Assembly (NCBI GenBank): GCA_016709305.1
Contig: JADJNA010000058.1
Span: forward strand, 1-64,000
DNA length: 64,000 nucleotides
Direction: 5' to 3'
Source of the DNA: Candidatus Villigracilis saccharophilus
Lineage (GTDB): Bacteria > Chloroflexota > Anaerolineae > Anaerolineales > Villigracilaceae
A program made the translations under genes and the position numbers. Positions 15,746-24,437 of the stretch are shown piece by piece. Numbering within the stretch: the stretch's first letter is position 1; the number at the start of each line of letters is the position of its first letter. Under the pieces are notes generated by a model. It was not told where the DNA came from. It was given only the letters and a program-made list of their open reading frames with translations, and did not search any database.

Positions 15746-16865
15746 GGTTCACCTTCCGGGGTAAAAATATATAACTTACAATGATCGAAACGATGATCAG
15801 CCCTACTGAAAGTGGATAGAGGATCATCGGGTCACGTTCAAACAATAAACCAGCGATTGGCGGTGTGAGAATAAAGATGATCGCGCTGACAGTTTCCATG
15901 ATGCCATAGGTCACCCCCATTTGCGATTCATGCACAAGCTCGCGCGCCTGCGCCATTGCCATCGGACGGCTTGCGCGGAATCCGCCCAACAGGAAATATC
16001 CCAGCGCAAAGGCAGGCAGAGCAGTACCTTTCCAAATTAACAAGGCGAACAGGATCACCAGAGCCTGGGTAAATAAATATCCGCGGCGGGGGGTGGCACG
16101 GCTGAACGTGATCGCCAACAGTGAATTTCCCAACGCGCCCGCTGTAAAGATCAGGCCAGTCTGGCTCAGGGAAAGGCCGCGCACCCCTTCAAGGAAATTC
16201 GGCGTGAGCGGTTGTGCGATGTACATTGAAAAAATGGCAAATGCAAGCACCCCGATGAGAGTGATAAATCGTTTGTTATTCCTCAGGCTCGGCGGAGGAT
16301 CATCCGGGTCATGATGGTCGATTGGCTGACTTTCAATAAAGTACATAAAAATATTTGAAAAAACAAACACAACTGCGGCAACATAAAAACTCATGCGCAT
16401 GCCAAAATGATCACCAACCCATCCGCCTGTAACAGGTCCCAGCACCATGCCCATGCCAAAGGTTGCAGTGGTGAGCGAGAGCACAGTTCCCACAGGCCAC
16501 TTCCCACGCGCAGCAGTCACATAACTACCCAGAGGGGATGAAACAAAAGCCGTCAACCCGTAAGTAAACAAGCCGACCAGAAAAAGCGGTAGTTTCAGAG
16601 CAATACCCATGGTCAATGTAGAAACCAATCCAAGCAACCACGCGCCAACTAACAGCGGCCTGCGCCCGATTCGATCAGCAAGATGCCTTGCGGGGATATG
16701 CGTGATCGCTATGAAAAAACCAAAAGCGCCGAGGATGAATCCGATCTTAGATTTACTTAAAAGAAATTGCAGGTCAAGATAGATCGGCACAAAATTAAAG
16801 AACATCCCTTCGCCAAATCCTTATAGGAATAAAGCCGCCGCCACAAAAAACAAATTACGATTCAA
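15738..16865 (-). CDS. MFS transporter interrupted by an in-frame TAA in the first TM helix
   Basis: The intact frame begins at an ATG at 16805 (355 aa, MFFNFVPIYLDL...). Upstream in the same frame the sequence reads NRNLFFVAAALFL, TAA (16823-16821), GFGEG, then this ATG: the missing half of TM1 of an MFS protein. A single change TAT to TAA would explain it (LYGFGEGMFF). The rest has the MFS loop motif ARHLADRIGRRPLLVG and about 11 helices, so the remaining protein is otherwise normal. Starting at 16805 (GAAGGG upstream) would lose most of TM1; the original start was probably the TTG at 16865. Overlaps the MBL gene by 8 bases and the lipase stop. Substrate unknown. Confidence 0.75.
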
Positions 16866-17640
16866 TTCGACTCTCCACCCGCTGGATAAATTTTCCGGCA
16901 GTTTCAAACACCTGATGGCGAGCCGCATCACGCGTAACAACATGACCTGATCCAGTCACGTATAGCTTTGTCTTGTCTGATGCATTCACCAGACGTTCGT
17001 AAATCTTATCCATATTCCCAGGCAGCACATACGCATCATCTTTTGAATGGATCAGCATCACAGGCACGGTTATTTTAGGCAAAGCCGCATGCATCTTATC
17101 CAGCAAAAGCTTCAACTCCGCCGCCGAGCGGATCGGATTCAAAGGATATGAGATATGTTCCTGATAGGCTTCCTTGTCAAACCAGCCTGTGCCAGGTTCA
17201 CCCTTGGTCTTTGGAAGATATGTTTTGAAATAGCTATAGAGTTGAATTTGCCAAGCGGGATGTTCATCTGGGATCTCATACGGCGCGGAAATGGTTACCA
17301 CCCCTCTCACATCCAGTTTTGTGGACATCAGCAAAGACAATGCCCCGCCCATCGAAAGTCCAACGAAATAGATCCGATCCGTTACACCCCGCAGGAGATT
17401 GTAACCATCTTCAACAGAAGCAGTCCAATCAGTCCAGCGTGAACGGACCATATCCTTGGGGCGGGTTGCGTGTCCCGCCAGTCTCACACCGAGACAGGTG
17501 AAACCAAGTTCACGATTGAGGTACTCCCCCATCCAGCGCATTTCTTTGGGCGTCCCAGTAAATCCATGAATTAACAAAATGCCTGTACGATTACCAGGCA
17601 GGAAAAAGGGTTCAGCAGTTTGTATGGTTTGAGTGTTCAC
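16855..17640 (-). CDS. Alpha/beta hydrolase, carboxylesterase / monoacylglycerol lipase type
   Basis: 261 aa. Oxyanion region LLIHGFTGTPKEM, nucleophile elbow GLSMGGALS (Ser), acid in HSKDDAYV and histidine in TGSGHVVTRD make a complete catalytic triad in the order of Est30-like carboxylesterases and bacterial monoglyceride lipases. Soluble; no signal peptide. It overlaps aroQ by 4 bases, so it belongs to the aro transcription unit, although no metabolic link to aromatic synthesis is obvious. Confidence 0.88.
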   Translation of the reverse strand: MNTQTIQTAEPFFLPGNRTGILLIHGFTGTPKEMRWMGEYLNRELGFTCLGVRLAGHATRPKDMVRSRWTDWTASVEDGYNLLRGVTDRIYFVGLSMGGALSLLMSTKLDVRGVVTISAPYEIPDEHPAWQIQLYSYFKTYLPKTKGEPGTGWFDKEAYQEHISYPLNPIRSAAELKLLLDKMHAALPKITVPVMLIHSKDDAYVLPGNMDKIYERLVNASDKTKLYVTGSGHVVTRDAARHQVFETAGKFIQRVESRIES

Positions 17641-18071
17641 GCGTTGATTATATCAATGAGCCCGCGCAACCCCAATTCATATGAACGCCAGCCAAACCCG
17701 CTGACCTTACCCTTACACACCGCCGAAACAAAAGATGTATGCCGAAACTCCTCGCGCGCATACACATTTGACAAATGCACTTCGATCACCGGGATCACGA
17801 TCGCAGTGATCGCATCGCGCAGTGCAACAGAAGTGTGAGTGTACCCGCCAGGATTAAATACCACACCGCTCGCCCAGGAACGGGATTCGTGCAAGGCATC
17901 GATCAACGCGCCTTCGTGATTCGATTGCAGGCAGGTGATCTCCGCGCCCAACTCTTTGCCCAATGCAATTACTTTTTCATTGATGTCGTTCAATGTCATT
18001 GAACCATACACTTCTGGCTCACGCGTGCCGAGAAGGTTCAAGTTTGGGCCATGCAGAAGCAGTATCTTCAT
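17637..18071 (-). CDS. aroQ: 3-dehydroquinate dehydratase, type II
   Basis: 144 aa, normal for the dodecameric type II enzyme that dehydrates 3-dehydroquinate to 3-dehydroshikimate. MKILLLHGPNLNLLGTREP holds the N-terminal signature with the catalytic Arg, followed by the flexible Tyr region (EVYG), the substrate-binding NPGGYTHTSVAL and the EVHLSN motif with His. The ATG at 18071 has AAGGAG upstream; longer starts are rejected because they run into the palindrome at 18091. It follows aroKB after 48 bases occupied by that palindrome. Confidence 0.96.
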   Translation of the reverse strand: MKILLLHGPNLNLLGTREPEVYGSMTLNDINEKVIALGKELGAEITCLQSNHEGALIDALHESRSWASGVVFNPGGYTHTSVALRDAITAIVIPVIEVHLSNVYAREEFRHTSFVSAVCKGKVSGFGWRSYELGLRGLIDIINA

Positions 18072-18090
18072 CGAAATCTCCTTGTCCATG

Positions 18091-18121
18091 AGTAAATGGT
18101 AATTGGTAATTACCATTTACT
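18091..18121. repeat. Perfect 14-base palindrome of TTACCATTTAC words between aroKB and aroQ
   Basis: AGTAAATGGTAATT, GGT, AATTACCATTTACT: perfect 14-base arms with a 3-base centre. It overlaps the aroKB stop codon. The same words (TTACCATTTAC, CAATTACC) occur inside the aroA coding sequence at about 22855-22910. Confidence 0.75.
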
Positions 18122-19625
18122 ATTCACCAATTACCTCTTCCAAATCCGTCACATCAACCAACTCAACGCGCCCGATCTCAACGGGCAAGGCAAAGCGAAT
18201 GGCCTTTGCATTTTTCTTTTTATCCAAACGCATCGCGCGGATGATTTCTTCACGCGGCATCGCCTCGGGGATTTGGATGGGCAGCCCCAACGCTCTGAAC
18301 GACTCAGTCACCGCCTCGACCAACCCGTCACCTGCCAGCCCAACCCGAGCAGCATACTTCGCCTCAGCCACTGTACCGATGGCAATGGCCTCTCCATGCC
18401 GCAGTTTAAATTTACTGACAAGTTCCACCGCATGCCCAACCGTGTGCCCCAGATTCAGCGCCGCGCGGATTCCCTTTTCGTACGGGTCCTCCTCAATGAC
18501 TTTGATCTTGACCGCCATCGCGCGTTTGACAACTTCTTCAAGATTGGCTTTCACCCAATCCAATCCACGTAAACATAAATTGAATAATTCAGGATCGGAA
18601 ATAATTCCATGCTTGACCACCTCCGCCATGCCGGAGATCAACTCCGCTTCGGGCAATGTACCAAGCAATTGCGGATCAGCCAATACCAACTTTGGCGGGT
18701 AAAAAGCACCGATCAAATTCTTTCCTTCAGGCAAGTCAAAGCCTGTCTTCCCACCAAGGGATGCGTCCACCATGGAAAGCAAAGTTGTTGGCACACCAAC
18801 CCAATTAATTCCACGCATATATGTTGATGACGCGAATCCGGCCATGTCACTGAGCACACCGCCACCAAGGGCAATCACTGTACTTTTACGATCCAATCCG
18901 TTTTCGAGGAAGGCTTTCCATAAAAGTGAAATAGTCTCCAGGTTTTTATGTTCTTCCCCAGCAGGGATAATGACGGCCTTTGCCTGCAAGAGGGCTTGCA
19001 TCTTTTCGAGATGAAATTTCGCCACGTTCTCATCGGTGACAAGGATGGGGTTTTGCATGGGGAAGTTTGCCAGGTTGGAAACCTGACCTACGATTGCGTC
19101 ATACTCGCCCATTGCCACGAGGTGATGACGTCCGAGCGCAACTTGTATCTGATGGGCATTTTGCTCGGCAATCTTTCCATCCACATGGATACGCATGGGG
19201 AAAGAATTGTAATGTTCTGCGCGCTTTGACAACAAAGAGGTTAACTTCTCGTGCAAGTCACCAGCCAGCAAAGGACGATTTCCAGCCTCATAATGCAATC
19301 GTTCGAGCAAAGTAGACAACTCCGCCATCAGCAGTAGAACCTTGCCATTGCTTTCAGCGATATTACGATTCTCATCACGCAACAAAGCGCCGCCACCCAA
19401 GGCAACCACGCTTGCTTTTTCATTCAACAAATTTCTCAACGCTGTAGATTCAAGATCACGAAAAGTAAGCTCGTCTTGCTGTTCCATGATTTGCGAAATA
19501 GGCATCCCTGCATTTGTTTCAATAACACGGTCAAGGTCAATAAATGGCAAGTTTAGATTCTGGGCAAGTTTTTTCCCGATTGTGGATTTGCCTGTTCCGG
19601 GCGGGCCGTAAAGAAATATATGCAT
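18120..19625 (-). CDS. aroKB: Bifunctional shikimate kinase / 3-dehydroquinate synthase
   Basis: 501 aa natural fusion. Residues 1-165 are shikimate kinase: P-loop GPPGTGKSTIG (8-18), LDRVIE, FRDLE and ALGGGALL. Residues about 170-501 are dehydroquinate synthase: GEEHKNLE, ALGGGVLSDMAGFAASTY-like block (with SSTYMRG), VPTTLLSMVDASLGGKTG, LNLGHTVGHAVE with a metal His, and RHGEAIAIG. It supplies steps 2 and 5 of the shikimate pathway in one chain; the fusion keeps both enzymes equimolar. The AroB part lacks no ligand that I can see. Start at 19625 has a weak ribosome site; no better one exists. Confidence 0.95.
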   Translation of the reverse strand: MHIFLYGPPGTGKSTIGKKLAQNLNLPFIDLDRVIETNAGMPISQIMEQQDELTFRDLESTALRNLLNEKASVVALGGGALLRDENRNIAESNGKVLLLMAELSTLLERLHYEAGNRPLLAGDLHEKLTSLLSKRAEHYNSFPMRIHVDGKIAEQNAHQIQVALGRHHLVAMGEYDAIVGQVSNLANFPMQNPILVTDENVAKFHLEKMQALLQAKAVIIPAGEEHKNLETISLLWKAFLENGLDRKSTVIALGGGVLSDMAGFASSTYMRGINWVGVPTTLLSMVDASLGGKTGFDLPEGKNLIGAFYPPKLVLADPQLLGTLPEAELISGMAEVVKHGIISDPELFNLCLRGLDWVKANLEEVVKRAMAVKIKVIEEDPYEKGIRAALNLGHTVGHAVELVSKFKLRHGEAIAIGTVAEAKYAARVGLAGDGLVEAVTESFRALGLPIQIPEAMPREEIIRAMRLDKKKNAKAIRFALPVEIGRVELVDVTDLEEVIGE

Positions 19626-19644
19626 GTTTAGTGGTGTCCAGTAG

Positions 19645-20232
19645 TCAGCTTTGAAAGCGAACTACATCATAGATAGGCAAGGATATAACCAGGCTGTCGT
19701 TGAAGTTTTGGATGATGAGGGAATATACCATTCCAAAAACGCGGAAGATGCCATGGCCAAGCAGAAAACCTGTTGCGTTGAGGATGACATCATTAATATC
19801 TATGGCGCGGAAGCCCGCATGAAATACAAGCGCCATGACAAGCTGGACGAACTCAAAAGAACAGCCGACAACAACAATGAGCCATGGAATACTTTTAGGT
19901 TTGATGTTAGCAATGAAATGAATCCCAAAGCCAAAGGGCATGGTAAGGAGGATATTATTGAAGATATCTTTGAAACAATTTTGTGGCAGGTAGTCGAAGC
20001 AAGAACCAAAGTCTAAAGGGATAAAGTTAAGATCGAGGCGAAAATCCGGGTTGGAAAAATCAATAACAAATGGAAAGACGGCTACACTGATTGCGCCGAT
20101 AAGGTATACCCCAAAAACAGCAGAGGACATGATATGAAAAATACTTTTTCCCTGCAAGTGTAAAACAACCAAAACCAGCGCAAGAATGATTAAGGAAATA
20201 TAGAAACCGGCAGGGTAAAAGTAGATGAACAT
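19645..20232 (-). CDS. VanZ-like membrane protein
   Basis: 195 aa with about four to five hydrophobic helices. The VanZ-domain signature is visible in FEFVQL (about 125) followed by FRAIDINDVILNATGFLLG (about 139-158). VanZ was first linked with low-level teicoplanin resistance, but most homologues have unknown roles at the membrane. It sits inside the aro operon, between aroC (7 bases away) and aroKB (19 bases), as an apparent passenger. AT content is a little higher than in its neighbours. Confidence 0.8.
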   Translation of the reverse strand: MFIYFYPAGFYISLIILALVLVVLHLQGKSIFHIMSSAVFGVYLIGAISVAVFPFVIDFSNPDFRLDLNFIPLDFGSCFDYLPQNCFKDIFNNILLTMPFGFGIHFIANIKPKSIPWLIVVVGCSFEFVQLVMALVFHAGFRAIDINDVILNATGFLLGHGIFRVFGMVYSLIIQNFNDSLVISLPIYDVVRFQS

Positions 20233-20239
20233 TCCTAAT

Positions 20240-21406
20240 TTATTCCCAGAATATATGTGAGACCTTATCCATCGGCAGGTCTGCGAGAGTAGCTTTTCTC
20301 AGAGATTCGAAGCGCGGCTTCATTTCGTTGAGCGAGTCGCCACCAAGTTTTTCGAGGAGCGCATCCGCTAAAACGAAAGCAACCATTGATTCCAAAATTG
20401 GCACCGCACGCGGCACGGGGCAGAAATCGGAGCGTTCATATTTGGTGGGAGATTCTGTCCCTGACGCCAGATCAACTGTCGGCTGGGGAAGAAGCGTGGT
20501 GGCGATCGGCTTCATCGCGGCGCGGATGATGATCGGCTGCCCATTGCTGATTCCCCCTTCGATACCGCCTGCTCGATTCGAGTGACGAGTAACGAGTGAC
20601 GAGGTAAGAGACATTGCATCGTGGGCTTCGGTACCGATTCGTTTTGCATTTTCAAATGCATCGCCAACTTCCACGCCTTTAATGGCTTGCACAGACATAA
20701 TGGCGAGTGCGAGTTTGGCTTCGAGACGGCGATCCCATTGGACAAAACTTCCCAGGCCAACAGGGACATTGAGTGCAACGATTTCAAGCACACCACCGAG
20801 AGTGTTTTTGCCATGAATGGTCTTTTCGATTTCATCACGCATGTTTTTTGCAGAGGATTCAACGGGGCAGCGCACATCCGATTCTTCAGCACGGGCGAAG
20901 CGTTCTTCAAAAGGCATGTCGCCGAAATCAGTTTGCACTTCACCAATGGATGAGGCATACCCTCCGACGATTATCCCAAACTGCGTAAGAAAATGTTTGC
21001 ATACCGCACCCGCTGCGACACGCATGGTAGTTTCGCGGGCAGAAGCGCGTTCCAACGCAGGGCGTAGATCTTTGTATCCATATTTGACCGCACCCGTTAA
21101 ATCCGCGTGGCCGGGGCGAGGGGCGGTCATCGGCTCGATGGCTTTTCCCTTCCACTTGACATGGTCGTCGTTTTGCACCAGCAATGCAATCGGCGCACCT
21201 GTGGTCTCGCCGCCCATCACACCACCGAGGATTTGGACAGTATCTTTTTCGATCTTCATGCGCCCACCAGAGCCGTATCCCTGCTGGCGGCGGGCAAGTT
21301 CTTTGTTGATAATTTCGGGTGTGAGGGGAAGTCCAGCGGGGAGGCCATCGAGGATGGTGGTTAATGATGGACCGTGGGATTCTCCAGCGGTTAAAAATCG
21401 AAGCAT
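20240..21406 (-). CDS. aroC: Chorismate synthase
   Basis: 388 aa FMN-dependent enzyme that makes chorismate from EPSP. MLRFLTAGESHGPSLTTILDG is the first signature (with the essential His), RPGHADLTGAVKYG and ERASARETTMRVAAGAV follow, and GGIEGGISNGQPI is the late conserved block. The segment SLTSSLVTRHS just before NRAGGIEGG is encoded by tandem CGTCACTCGTTACTCGTCACT words and looks like repeat-derived sequence placed in a surface loop without breaking the frame. Start chosen at 21406 (GGAGAAATT upstream). Confidence 0.96.
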   Translation of the reverse strand: MLRFLTAGESHGPSLTTILDGLPAGLPLTPEIINKELARRQQGYGSGGRMKIEKDTVQILGGVMGGETTGAPIALLVQNDDHVKWKGKAIEPMTAPRPGHADLTGAVKYGYKDLRPALERASARETTMRVAAGAVCKHFLTQFGIIVGGYASSIGEVQTDFGDMPFEERFARAEESDVRCPVESSAKNMRDEIEKTIHGKNTLGGVLEIVALNVPVGLGSFVQWDRRLEAKLALAIMSVQAIKGVEVGDAFENAKRIGTEAHDAMSLTSSLVTRHSNRAGGIEGGISNGQPIIIRAAMKPIATTLLPQPTVDLASGTESPTKYERSDFCPVPRAVPILESMVAFVLADALLEKLGGDSLNEMKPRFESLRKATLADLPMDKVSHIFWE

Positions 21407-21423
21407 AATTTCTCCATTCACAA

Positions 21424-21482
21424 AGTAGGGGCGACCCATCATGGTCGTCCATGGTTTTAATTAATCAGGTCGGGTCGCCCTT
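21424..21482. repeat. GTAGGGGC-type palindromic repeat between aroC and aroE (copy 2)
   Basis: GTAGGGGCGACCC on the plus side and GGGTCGCCCTTAC on the far side enclose about 33 bases, with an inner GACCATGATGG-like word. The far arm encodes the last residues of AroE (VRATRPD). Confidence 0.65.
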
Positions 21483-22294
21483 ACGGCATCAAACAGAACA
21501 TCCCTTGGAGGAGTGTGACCCGTCCATATTTCGAAAGCGAGGGCAGCTTGTTCAATTAACATGCCAAGTCCTGTGACGGCAGAACATCCCTGTGTGCGGG
21601 CGTCCTTCACCAATTTTGTTTCGCTTGGGTTATAGACCAGATCATAAATTATGGTGTGTGGCAAAAGGGTTATATTCTCGGGCAAAGGTGAAGCCTCAAT
21701 ATTAGGGGTCATTCCCAAAGGTGTGGTATTTACAATCAAAGATGAATGATGGATGATGTATGATGAAATATTGGCAATTTGTAATTGGTTACTTGTAAAT
21801 GAATTGGCAAGTTGCCGGGCTTGCTCGATTCGACGGGCAGCGATGGTGACATCCCAACCATCATGAAGCAAGGCATAAACAACCGCTCGCGCTGAACCAC
21901 CTGCACCTAAAATCAACGCGGAATGCTGCTTGATGAATGATGAAGTCCAAACCCGTTTCAAATCAGTAAGAAATCCTGATGCATCAGTATTTTCTCCAAT
22001 GAGTTTATTTTCACGCATGCAAATCGTATTAACAGCACCAATGGCTTGAGCAGTTGGTGTGAGTTCATCCATGAATTCGATCACATTTTGTTTATGGGGG
22101 ATGGTGACATTAAGTCCTGTTATTTCACCAAAGCGGACACGGGCGAGTAAATCAATTAATCCTTGTCTATCATCGGGATGAATAGGAAAAAGTGAATAGC
22201 CCCCCTCTAATTCGCAAGCCTTGAAGGCTGCGCCATGAATTTTTGGGGACAAGCTGTGTCCTAGCGGATAACCGATCAATCCAAGTTGAATCAT
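21461..22294 (-). CDS. aroE: Shikimate dehydrogenase
   Basis: 277 aa NADPH enzyme reducing 3-dehydroshikimate. MIQLGLIGYPLGHSLSPKIHGAAF is the substrate-binding N-terminus; NVTIPHKQNVIEFMD contains the catalytic Lys; GENTDASGFL and ILGAGGSARAVVYAL (Rossmann loop) follow; the NADP-selective region is IAARR. Three stretches look repeat-derived: SSFIKQHSA (TCATCATTCATC words), FTSNQLQIANISSYIIHH and the C-terminal VRATRPD. The ATGA overlap with aroA shows translational coupling. Confidence 0.95.
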   Translation of the reverse strand: MIQLGLIGYPLGHSLSPKIHGAAFKACELEGGYSLFPIHPDDRQGLIDLLARVRFGEITGLNVTIPHKQNVIEFMDELTPTAQAIGAVNTICMRENKLIGENTDASGFLTDLKRVWTSSFIKQHSALILGAGGSARAVVYALLHDGWDVTIAARRIEQARQLANSFTSNQLQIANISSYIIHHSSLIVNTTPLGMTPNIEASPLPENITLLPHTIIYDLVYNPSETKLVKDARTQGCSAVTGLGMLIEQAALAFEIWTGHTPPRDVLFDAVRATRPD

Positions 22295-23586
22295 CGCAAG
22301 GTATCCAATACTTCAAAAAAGTCAGGGAAAGTCTTGGAAACACAGGATGGGTTTTCGATAGTTACCCCATCGAAGCGCAAACCTATAAGAGAAAATGCCA
22401 TTGCCATGCGGTGGTCATTATAGGTTTGAATGTTGGCAGGTTTGAAGGTTTGGCACGGATAGATTGTCATGCCATCTTCGTGTTCTTCGACTTCTACTCC
22501 AAGCCGTTTAAGCTCAGTACAGGTTGCGTGGACTCGATCAGTCTCTTTGACACGCGCGGAAGCAATACCGCGAATTCTGGTTGGAGATAAAGCGAATGGC
22601 GCAACAGCCGCAAGAGTTTGGGCGGTATCAGGGATGTCGCGCATATCCACGTCAACTCCGTGGAGGGACGATGGAGAGTAGACTGTGATTGAGTTATCGG
22701 CTTCTTCAACTTTACATCCCATCTGCTTCAAGACATCGAGGAAGGCGATATCACCTTGCACAGATTTACGCGAGATGCTTTCCACTTTAACCATTCCATC
22801 GCAAATGGCAGGGGCGGCGAAGAAGTAGGAAGCAGCGGAGGCGTCAGATTCAATCGGGTAATTGGTAAATGGTAAGTAAGATGAAGGATGAATAGTGAAA
22901 CGTGAATATTGATTGCGCTGGATCTCCACGCCGAAGTCCTTCATGATGGCGATGGTCATGGCCACGTAAGGTTTGGAGTTTAAGTCGGTGGTGAGTTCGA
23001 TTTCGATGGCAGATTGAGCGTAGGGGGCGGTCATCAGCAAAGCGGATAAAAACTGAGATGAAATATCGCCCGCAATTTTTGTCTTTCCGCCCTTCAAACC
23101 TGTCGCAGTAATTTTTACTGGCGGACAAATCTGCTTTCCGCCTTCTGTCTTCTGCAACGGTTGAATATCACACCCTAGCTGCTCTAAGGCTTCGACTAAA
23201 TCTCCAATGGGACGCTCGCGCATGCGCGGCTCGCCGTCCAAAATGTATTCACCATTTCCGAGGGTAAGAAATGCGGAGAGGAATCTCGCGGCGGTGCCAG
23301 CGTTGCCGATAAAGAGCTCTGCTTTGGCTGCAGGGATTTTTCCATCCATGCCTGTGACGGTCATTGAGTGGTTGGTCTCGTCGAGTTGAACATCAAATCC
23401 GAGGGTTTGCAACCCTTTGGCAAAGTAACGTGAGTCATCGGAAAACAAAGCATTTATTAAGTACGTGGTCCCATTTGCCAGCGAAGCAATGAGCAGGGCG
23501 CGGTTGGTCAACGACTTTGACCCAGGCACGCGGACAGTCGCATTCAGCGGATGTGAGATCGGGTTGATTTTCAGTGAAGCGTTCAT
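22291..23586 (-). CDS. aroA: 5-enolpyruvylshikimate-3-phosphate synthase
   Basis: 431 aa, complete. It transfers enolpyruvyl from PEP to shikimate-3-phosphate. VPGSKSLTNRALLIASLA (PEP/S3P lysine), GNAGTAARFLSAFLTLGNG and RMRERPIGDLVEAL are the conserved N-terminal blocks; IESDASAASYFFA and RVKETDRVHATCTELKRLG lie in the C-terminal half, ending KTFPDFFEVL. The residues just before IESDASA (about FTIHPSSYLPFTNYP) come from TTACCATTTACCAATTACC words, a repeat in coding sequence. The GNAGTA loop keeps the Gly typical of glyphosate-sensitive enzymes, by family knowledge. Confidence 0.96.
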   Translation of the reverse strand: MNASLKINPISHPLNATVRVPGSKSLTNRALLIASLANGTTYLINALFSDDSRYFAKGLQTLGFDVQLDETNHSMTVTGMDGKIPAAKAELFIGNAGTAARFLSAFLTLGNGEYILDGEPRMRERPIGDLVEALEQLGCDIQPLQKTEGGKQICPPVKITATGLKGGKTKIAGDISSQFLSALLMTAPYAQSAIEIELTTDLNSKPYVAMTIAIMKDFGVEIQRNQYSRFTIHPSSYLPFTNYPIESDASAASYFFAAPAICDGMVKVESISRKSVQGDIAFLDVLKQMGCKVEEADNSITVYSPSSLHGVDVDMRDIPDTAQTLAAVAPFALSPTRIRGIASARVKETDRVHATCTELKRLGVEVEEHEDGMTIYPCQTFKPANIQTYNDHRMAMAFSLIGLRFDGVTIENPSCVSKTFPDFFEVLDTLR

Positions 23587-24437
23587 TGAGTAAAAGTCTG
23601 GTATTTGCTTTGTGCTTCGTTCAAAATGGATTCGAGTTTTGAGAAATCTTCCAAGGTCATAGCGGATTCGATCTCTGTCAGTTGGCTTTGCATTCCATGC
23701 AAAGCGTTTAATACATTTTCGCGGTTCGATTGTAAGACACCCAGCATCATGGATGAAGATGTACCAGCCAACCTACTTGTCGATTTAAACCCTGGACCGA
23801 TAAAGGATGCGACATCTTCTGAAGTGGCGAGTGCAAGTGCAGAAGATATCAAAAACGGTAAATGGCTCGTAGATGCGAGGATGCGGTCATGTTCAACAGC
23901 ATCGAGGATTTTGCCTTTTGCTCCCAGAGATTCAATGATCTGATTCGCGGCAGAGAGTGCTCGTTGAGATGTTCTCGCCAGCGGGGTCAGCAAAAACGGC
24001 GCTGCGTAATATAAAGTTCTTTCAGCGTTTGCCAGCGAAAGTTTTTCCTTACCGCAGATAGGATGTCCGCCGATAGGGTCAAAATTTCCGGGCAGGCGTG
24101 ACATGGATTCAACGATCAACTTTTTCGTGGAACCCATGTCCATTACGATGCAGGAGTTGGGTGTGAACGATGGCAGCTGCTCAAGCAAAGTTAAGATCGC
24201 GGGAACAGGCGCGGACAGGATAACAAGGTCAACTTCAGGAAGCAGGCTGGCCGGGTTACTGTCGGCATAATCCACAATATGTTGGGACAGAGCAAGATCG
24301 AGCGTAGGGGGGTGCGGATCAATCCCATAAAGCGCGGCACATTTGCCGCGTAATCCCAACGCAAGCGAGCCGCCCATCAATCCCAACCCGATGATCGCGA
24401 TTTTTGATTCTGCGAGGTTAAAGTCAGGCTGTTGCAT
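23583..24437 (-). CDS. tyrA: Prephenate dehydrogenase
   Basis: 284 aa. Rossmann start IAIIGLGLMGGSLALGLRG (about 12-30), then ILSAPVPAILTLLE, MDMGSTKKLIVE, and IGGHPICGKEKLS with the catalytic His. It oxidises prephenate to 4-hydroxyphenylpyruvate for tyrosine. The ATG at 24437 lies 14 bases inside the end of the second DAHP synthase gene; a TTG at 24464 is an alternative. No ACT domain follows, so feedback control by Tyr would have to be elsewhere. Its end overlaps aroA by 4 bases. Confidence 0.93.
   Translation of the reverse strand: MQQPDFNLAESKIAIIGLGLMGGSLALGLRGKCAALYGIDPHPPTLDLALSQHIVDYADSNPASLLPEVDLVILSAPVPAILTLLEQLPSFTPNSCIVMDMGSTKKLIVESMSRLPGNFDPIGGHPICGKEKLSLANAERTLYYAAPFLLTPLARTSQRALSAANQIIESLGAKGKILDAVEHDRILASTSHLPFLISSALALATSEDVASFIGPGFKSTSRLAGTSSSMMLGVLQSNRENVLNALHGMQSQLTEIESAMTLEDFSKLESILNEAQSKYQTFTQ

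Noticed and set aside
16821..16823. TAA in the MFS gene as a recoded sense codon
   Set aside because: TAA is a normal stop elsewhere in the window (rny, coaBC, several others); only TGA has a recoding case here.
22469..22681. Long opposite-strand open frames over the aro genes
   Set aside because: Shadows of the real genes; no ribosome sites and no recognisable protein pattern.
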